From the NCBI GenBank assembly GCA_000611775.1, contig KK106981.1, positions 1,417,078 to 1,481,077 on the forward strand: 64,000 bases of DNA. The letters are read 5' to 3'. The first letter of the stretch is position 1, and every line of letters begins with the position of its first letter. The notes beneath the pieces were generated by a model. The model was not told where the DNA came from. It did no database searches and saw only the letters and a program-made list of their open reading frames with translations. Positions 59,300 through 64,000 of the stretch are shown here, piece by piece. Made by a program: the position numbers and the translations under genes. Source of the DNA: Umbilicaria muhlenbergii (Eukaryota; Ascomycota; Lecanoromycetes; Umbilicariales; Umbilicariaceae).

Positions 59300-59955
59300 A
59301 CCTACCGCGGCTTGCTGAGGTATTGGCAGCGGAGGCAGCTGCAGTGGAGGCAGGCAGCTGCAGCAGAGGCAGGCAGCTGCAGCAGAGGCAGCTGAGGTGA
59401 CAGAGACAGCTGACGCAGTGAAGGCAGCTGCAGCGGAGGTAGAGGTGAAGGTAGAGAATTGAATAAAATCAACACATGTAAAATCAACGCATATAAAATC
59501 AACGCAGGTGTGTAAAATCCACCCCCCCCCCTCCTGACTCTTAATCACTCACACTGATGCTTTGTATTCCACCTCAGTCCTATGCAATTGTGCCATACCT
59601 CAGCACTCACAACTTATGACGGACTCCGGTCATGCCTTGCATGCCATACCTCAGCGCTCATGACTTATGATGGACTCCGGCCACAACTCATAGGTTCAAC
59701 CATGCAAACACTTTGTACCATCATAGAGGTGTAGAAGGAAGGGAGAAAGAGGTGTTGAGAATTGAATGTCATTGAAGCAGGCTCACTGTCAAACAGGTTC
59801 ATTAAAGAGGTCAACTTTGAATAATGACGCAGGTTATTTTAAATCCGCTCAACTGCTCCATGAGCTCTGAACACTATTGAAGCAGGCTCACTGTGTTGAA
59901 CAGGCTCATTGAAGAGGTCAACTTTGAATGATGACGCAGGTTATTTAAACTCAAC
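59300..59955. repeat. Repeated motifs inside the short LTR element
   Basis: 59,320-59,450 is a run of GGCAGCTGCAG and GGAGGCAG words. ATGCCATACCTCAGC...GACTCCGG occurs twice (59,591 and 59,641). TTGAAGCAGGCTCACTGT...GTTATTT occurs twice (59,773 and 59,876). A minus-strand frame over the first run is Ala/Ser/Leu-rich and appears incidental. Confidence 0.8.
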
Positions 59956-60233
59956 TGCTTCATGAGCTTTCAGTGACGGCGGCGGCCGCTCACCTAAGTG
60001 ACGCATGGCAGGTTATTTAAAATCTGCTTGACTGCTTCATGAGCTATTCAGTGTTCTGTATGACTTAGGTAGACTGGTACACGTCTGTATGACTTAGGAG
60101 GTGTAGTTGCAGAGAGTCATGTTACTGATGTCTTTCAAAGTCATTGACACACACAACTCAATGCCTTTCTGAACAGGTTATTTCAGTTCAACTGTCTCAT
60201 GAATGTAATAAGAGTTTGTGACAATTGATATAA

Positions 60234-60393
60234 TATCAGGATCATGCAGAGCAAGTCATGCAGATATGATGACAAAGATATCAATTGTAGAAAATCATTG
60301 TGTGGTGAGTGAAGCTACCTATATAGAGGCTGAGTGCGCACTAAACTTAATTGAGTGCTAGTGCATGTCACTGTTGTTGTCATGCTTCTAACA
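60234..60393 (-). repeat. Short element, right (5') LTR
   Basis: 160 bp, same ends as the left copy; directly followed by ACTAC. Confidence 0.9.
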
Positions 60394-62192
60394 ACTACAT
60401 GATGTGATATCTATAGCTGAAAGCATTTCCAGAAGTGAATTCAGTCAACTCAGTGAAATTTATCATGAGGATTACCCTCACCTTCAGGTGATCAGCTGTA
60501 GTTTATAATGACAATGAATCTCACTTTAGAGGGGACTTCTCTGAGAAGCTCAAGGAAATGAACATTAAATAAATTTACACCTCAAGCTATCACTTGTCAT
60601 CAGTTGAACTGACAGAATGATATGTTCAAATGATATTAACAACAATGCAGACAATGCTGCAGCATTTAATGAAGTTCATCTTCAGCTGAGACACCTTCAT
60701 TCCTCATGTAACACAGGTGATCAATACATGCATTATTTGAGTTTATAAATTCTCTTCATCTCAGTTGTTGCTTGAATTCAAATCAAGATATGTAGCAGGT
60801 ATGAGATCAATGAATGATCAGATTCAAGAAACATCAGTGACAGCAAATGTAGAACAACTCATAACACAGAGTCATAAGTCAGTGAAAGCATAACACATTG
60901 CAAGACTGACAGTCATCAATGAAATCTGAATGAGATTCATTGACTGATGACTTCAAGAGCAAGAACAGGTCACAATAAAAATAAAATGAAAAAAAGAAGC
61001 AGTGTCAAAGGAAGACTTGATTCTTGTATAATAATTAACATAAAACAATCAACACAGTCATAAACTTAAATCAAGATGAAAAAAGCTTTACATTGTCACA
61101 TGAGTCACTGATCACAATAAGTCAGTATGAGTAAGGCCACTACAGAGTGAGAAAGTGAAAGAAAAGTTTTACATGAATAACATCAAGCTCTTCATTCAAC
61201 ATATTAAGAACAACTCAGAGTTTCATGATTGAAGGATGATAGCAGAAATTAATAAGAATATTCACATATGAGTGAAGAAGTGAATGAAGAACTGCATGAC
61301 AGAGAGTAAAAGAAAGAAGAAGAAGTGAAGAAGAGCTGATAAAAATTTAATAACAAAATTACATTAAAAGAAAGAGCAGCTGACAGCATGATAAAATGCA
61401 GACTGTTATCAATACTCAGATGACTCAATCACAGAGAATGAGAAGTACTGAAAATGTAAATCAATGAACTTGCAGGCTTTACACATGAACAAGCAATGAA
61501 TTAAGAGGGCTCAGTCAAGAAGAGGAAAAAGTGCAGTCATGATGAAAACAGACACTTTAAGTAAAGAAGCAGAAGTAATGACAGAGGAACTACAACATAT
61601 ATGCTTCAATGAATCACTATACTCCCTACAACTTAACTACTGAAGAGCATCATTTAGGAACATCAGCATCAGACAACAGCTGAGCAACATCAAGTCAATA
61701 ATGAAGTAAAATCCTGATCAAATAATTTAAAAGTTATCAGCTGCAAGAAGATCACCTGCAACATAAACAGAATTTATTCTCAGAACAAGAACTTAAAATG
61801 TTCACATGATGATTCATTATTCTGAGAAGCAGAGTGAGGAAATCAGATGAGAATTTAAATCAACATCATCTCTCACAACATCACTTCAACAATCACTTCA
61901 ATAATTACTTCATTAATCACTTCAATAATCACTTCTTCAACTCATAATTATGATCTCTCTCATTCATAAGCACATCTACTCAGAGAAAGCAGCAATGATG
62001 AATCATCACTTTTATATTATATCATCATCAGATGATAGCTCAGTGAAGTTTAATAATAATCATGCTCAGGAAGCTTCATTATCACCTCAGTTGAATAACA
62101 ATTCTCACACAATTAATCAGTCAATTAACTCAGCCTTCTTATTTCTTAATGAAGTAATGACCTGAGGTCTGACTTCAACTCACTCTCATTAT

Positions 62193-62722
62193 TGTTAGAA
62201 GTGACATGTTTATTATCACAACTGAGTTAAAAGAGCGTGTGACCCTGCTTAAGTTAACAGAATCAACTAAACATATTATATATTCATAACAATTGTCACT
62301 TTGAAAAATGATGCATGCCTCATGTGCTGATTAAATGCATGTTTCTATATAGGAGCTCCTCAGAGTGTACACAGTCTGTAAGTCACTTAATAGCCTGATG
62401 TGCAGTTAAAGAAGGCACAGAGGTTATGAGCCTTTATTAAACTTAAGTGCAGTGATAAGTGACCTAGTTAAGCTAATCAACTGCACTCAGATTCAAACTG
62501 ATGTTGTGACTGCACTCAGATTTGAACTGATGTTGCTATCATTTGTTAGAAGTGACATGTTTATCATCACAACTGAGTTAAAAGAGCGTGTGACCCCGCT
62601 TAAGTTAGCAGAATCAACTAAACATACTATATATTCATAACAATTGTCACTTTGGAAAATGGCGCATGCCTCATGCGCTGATCAAATGCATGTTTCTATA
62701 TAGGAGCCCCTCAGAGTGTACA
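62193..62722. mobile_element. Miniature LTR-pair element, 530 bp
   Basis: Two 179-bp direct copies (62,193-62,371 and 62,544-62,722) start TGTTAGAAGTGACATG and end CTCAGAGTGTACA, the TG...CA form of LTRs. The spacer is only 172 bp and holds a short CTGCACTCAGATT.AACTGATG duplication. Each copy has a TATATA word. No flanking 5-bp duplication was found: ATTAT precedes, TCAGC of the foldback follows. It could instead be the 3' LTR of element I duplicated by recombination. Confidence 0.65.
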
Positions 62723-64000
62723 TCAGCAATTTAGCAAGTTAACTCTGAGTTAGTTTTTAACACTTTGAGCGCTCTGAGCTTCTGATCTCATGTCTCAGCT
62801 AACAGCCGCTCTTAGCACCCTTTGAGCGCTTTGAGCTCAACCTTAAATCTTGAGCGGAACATCAAAATTTTGCAATAAAAAAACAGTTACTAAAACAATT
62901 GTTTAAACAAGTACACACACAGTGTTATAATAACAGTAAAACTTATAATAAGTAAACTTTTGCTAAAATTCACTTTTCTGCAATAAAAAATCATGATTTG
63001 TTGAGTCTGAAAGCACTGTATAAGTGTTGAGTTCTGAATATTTAAAGAACTTCAAGATTTTCAGCACTTAAAAATTTACACACTTTAATAACTTTTGCAA
63101 CTCAACAGATATGAAGAAACTTTCAATGCATAAATTATAAAAAACAGTATTATCTATTAATGTTAAATTAAAAGTTTCTTCATAACTGCTATTGTTGTTA
63201 AGTTATATTTAATTCAAGTCTTCAATAGCGAAAAATCTTTCAAAAAAAGTCACATACTTTGAATAACTATTGCGCTTTTATACTTATAATATAACTTTCA
63301 GTCTATAAGTTGTAGAGAATAAGCTGTTTAAGAGTTTTCTTATACAAACTTTCTTTTTATGTGTTGTTGTTGTTGAGTTATTCAAAAAGGCATTAAAAGT
63401 CTGTTTATTAATGTTGTAATTTTCATCACTGAAAGTTTGAAATCAATATAACTTTTTAACAACAACAGTTATAAAAAAACTTTAAGTTATAAAACAGTTT
63501 AATAGCTTCTTCTCTACAACTTATAAACTAAAAGTTATATCATAAGTATAAAAGCGCAATAGTTAATCAAAGTATGTGACTTTTTTTGAAAGATTTTTCA
63601 CTATTAAAAACTTGAATTAAATATAACTTAACAACAACAGCAGTTATAAAGAAACTTTTAATTTAACATTAATAAAAAATACTGTTCTTTATAACTTATG
63701 CATTAAAAGTTTCTTCATATCTGTTGAGGTGCAAAAGTTATTAAAGTGTGTAAATTTTTAAGTGGCGAAAATCTTGAAGTTCTTTAAATAGTCAGAACTC
63801 AACACTTATACAGTGCTTTCAGACTCAACAAATCATGATTTTTTATTGCAGAAAAGTGAATTTTAGCAAAAGTTTACTTATTATAAATTTTACTGTTATT
63901 ATAACACTGTGTCTGTACTTGTTTAAACAATTGTTTTAATAATTATTTTCTTATCACAAAATTTTGATGTTCTGCTCAAGATTTAAGGTTAAGCTCAAAG
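62721..64000. mobile_element. Foldback element copy 2, right arm cut by window end
   Basis: The left terminus is CATCAGCAATTTAGCAAG. TTGAGTCTGAAAGCACTG at 63,001 pairs with its reverse complement ending at 63,828, so the centre is near 63,415 and the full element should end about 105 bp past the window. Arms are about 600 bp with an unpaired middle of roughly 160 bp. Terminal part, GCGCTCTGAGCTTC and GAGCGCTTTGAGCTC words, and inner arms match copy 1 (7,661-8,756). No coding capacity. Confidence 0.88.

Larger units (their letters stand above)
59042..60393 (-). mobile_element. Short non-autonomous LTR element (TRIM-like), 1,352 bp
   Basis: Two 160-bp LTRs (59,042-59,201; 60,234-60,393) are flanked by ACTAC at 59,037-59,041 and 60,394-60,398. 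On the minus strand the LTR starts TGTTAGAAGCATGAC and carries a TATATAAG-type box near 59,140. A polypurine tract GAGAGGGGGGTAT (minus, 59,202-59,214) adjoins the left LTR, so the element points leftward. No gag or pol remains. The interior has ordinary composition (TGG, CCG and CGG words are common) and so is much less mutated than its host. LTR and leader are related to element III, from which it may be mobilised. Confidence 0.9.
58500..62170 (+). pseudogene. Element I integrase relic, split by a short LTR element
   Basis: The integrase zinc region lies near 58,780-58,900 (NVHEHFSREIIMQ; RSCINCQVISFIR). The core begins YISSFSSVLNSEVKYILVEV at 58,975 and is cut at 59,041. With the insert removed the frame reads NYMM, then KAFPEVNSVNSVKFIM (60,418), DNESHFRGDFSEKLKEMNIK (60,512) and SSYHLSSVELTE (60,585), YVQMILTTMQTML. 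After about 60,900 the C-terminal part is unrecognised; 61,950-62,165 is an open frame MISLIHKHIYSEKAAM without known domain. Confidence 0.82.
5250..62192 (+). mobile_element. Element I: outermost Ty3/gypsy-like LTR element, degenerate
   Basis: The element's own sequence is in three pieces: about 5,250-6,721, 54,478-59,041 and 60,399-62,192. Read in order they give gag, protease, reverse transcriptase, RNase H and integrase on the plus strand. The gag frame runs across the removed element II (...DDEG joined to AGNTTT...). The integrase frame runs across the removed short LTR element. Its own LTRs were not identified: the left boundary is set only by the composition change near 5,250, and the right one by the start of a 179-bp LTR at 62,193. 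Nearly all in-frame stops are TGA, at places where Trp or Arg is expected, so the element is dead. Confidence 0.75.

Noticed and set aside
59264-59548. Ala-rich minus-strand protein in the short LTR element
   Set aside because: It is a translation of GGCAGCTGCAG repeats and lacks any retrotransposon domain.
5250-62192. Classical CpA-directed RIP of the Neurospora kind
   Set aside because: CpA and TpG are plentiful, TpA is not raised in sampled lines, and TAA/TAG stops are rare compared with TGA. A RIP-like process may still be at work but with another context.
1-64000. tRNA or rRNA genes
   Set aside because: No cloverleaf with A and B box or rRNA-like segment was noticed on reading; a dedicated scan was not possible.

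Overview
The window looks like nuclear DNA of a filamentous ascomycete (Pezizomycotina). At the left edge are two genes with short spliceosomal introns of roughly 45-105 bp. The rest, about 59 kb from position 5,250, is an A+T-rich block (about one third G+C in lines counted by eye) made almost wholly of decayed transposons. This is the layout of a bipartite fungal genome: a gene-bearing segment that stops abruptly at an AT-rich, heavily mutated repeat block.

Positions 1-4,344 carry two minus-strand genes that use ordinary codons, including TGG for Trp. The first is a partial alpha/beta-hydrolase gene running off the left edge. The second is an apparently intact amidase-signature gene of eleven exons (1,758-4,344). 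A spacer with a ~137-bp-offset direct repeat (4,809-5,060) leads to the compositional border.

From 5,250 to 62,192 the sequence reads as a stack of LTR retrotransposons inserted one into another. Element I (+, Ty3/gypsy) is outermost. Its gag is split by element II (-; 6,722-54,472; target duplication AGGAG). Element III (-) lies in the right LTR of II. Its reverse transcriptase is split by element IV (-; 28,945-51,064; CTCAT). IV is split by element V (+; 30,334-45,168; TAAGG). V is split between its RNase H and integrase by element VI (+; 34,633-42,971; TCAGC). A short LTR element (59,042-60,393; ACTAC) sits in the integrase of I. Four of the insertions (II into I, IV into III, VI into V, short element into I) rejoin a broken reading frame when removed with one target copy.

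The interval 12,702-26,990 is different. It holds two related blocks that are not recognisable retrotransposons. The first contains a relic of an SNF2-family helicase. Near it lie a hypermutated, intron-containing fragment of the splicing helicase gene PRP28 (20,690-21,550) and an unmutated TIR element (17,527-19,599) filled with 13-bp and 37-bp minisatellites. The left end of III and part of II are missing here, so the region is rearranged.

All older sequence shows one mutation style: CGA and TGG codons have become TGA, GG has become GA, CpG and TGG are scarce, while CpA and TpG are abundant. This differs from the usual CpA-directed RIP of Neurospora and looks like C-to-T change at CpG and CpC. 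No element looks able to make intact protein. The right edge holds a small 179-bp LTR pair and a large inverted-repeat (foldback) element, a second copy of which lies at 7,661-8,756.
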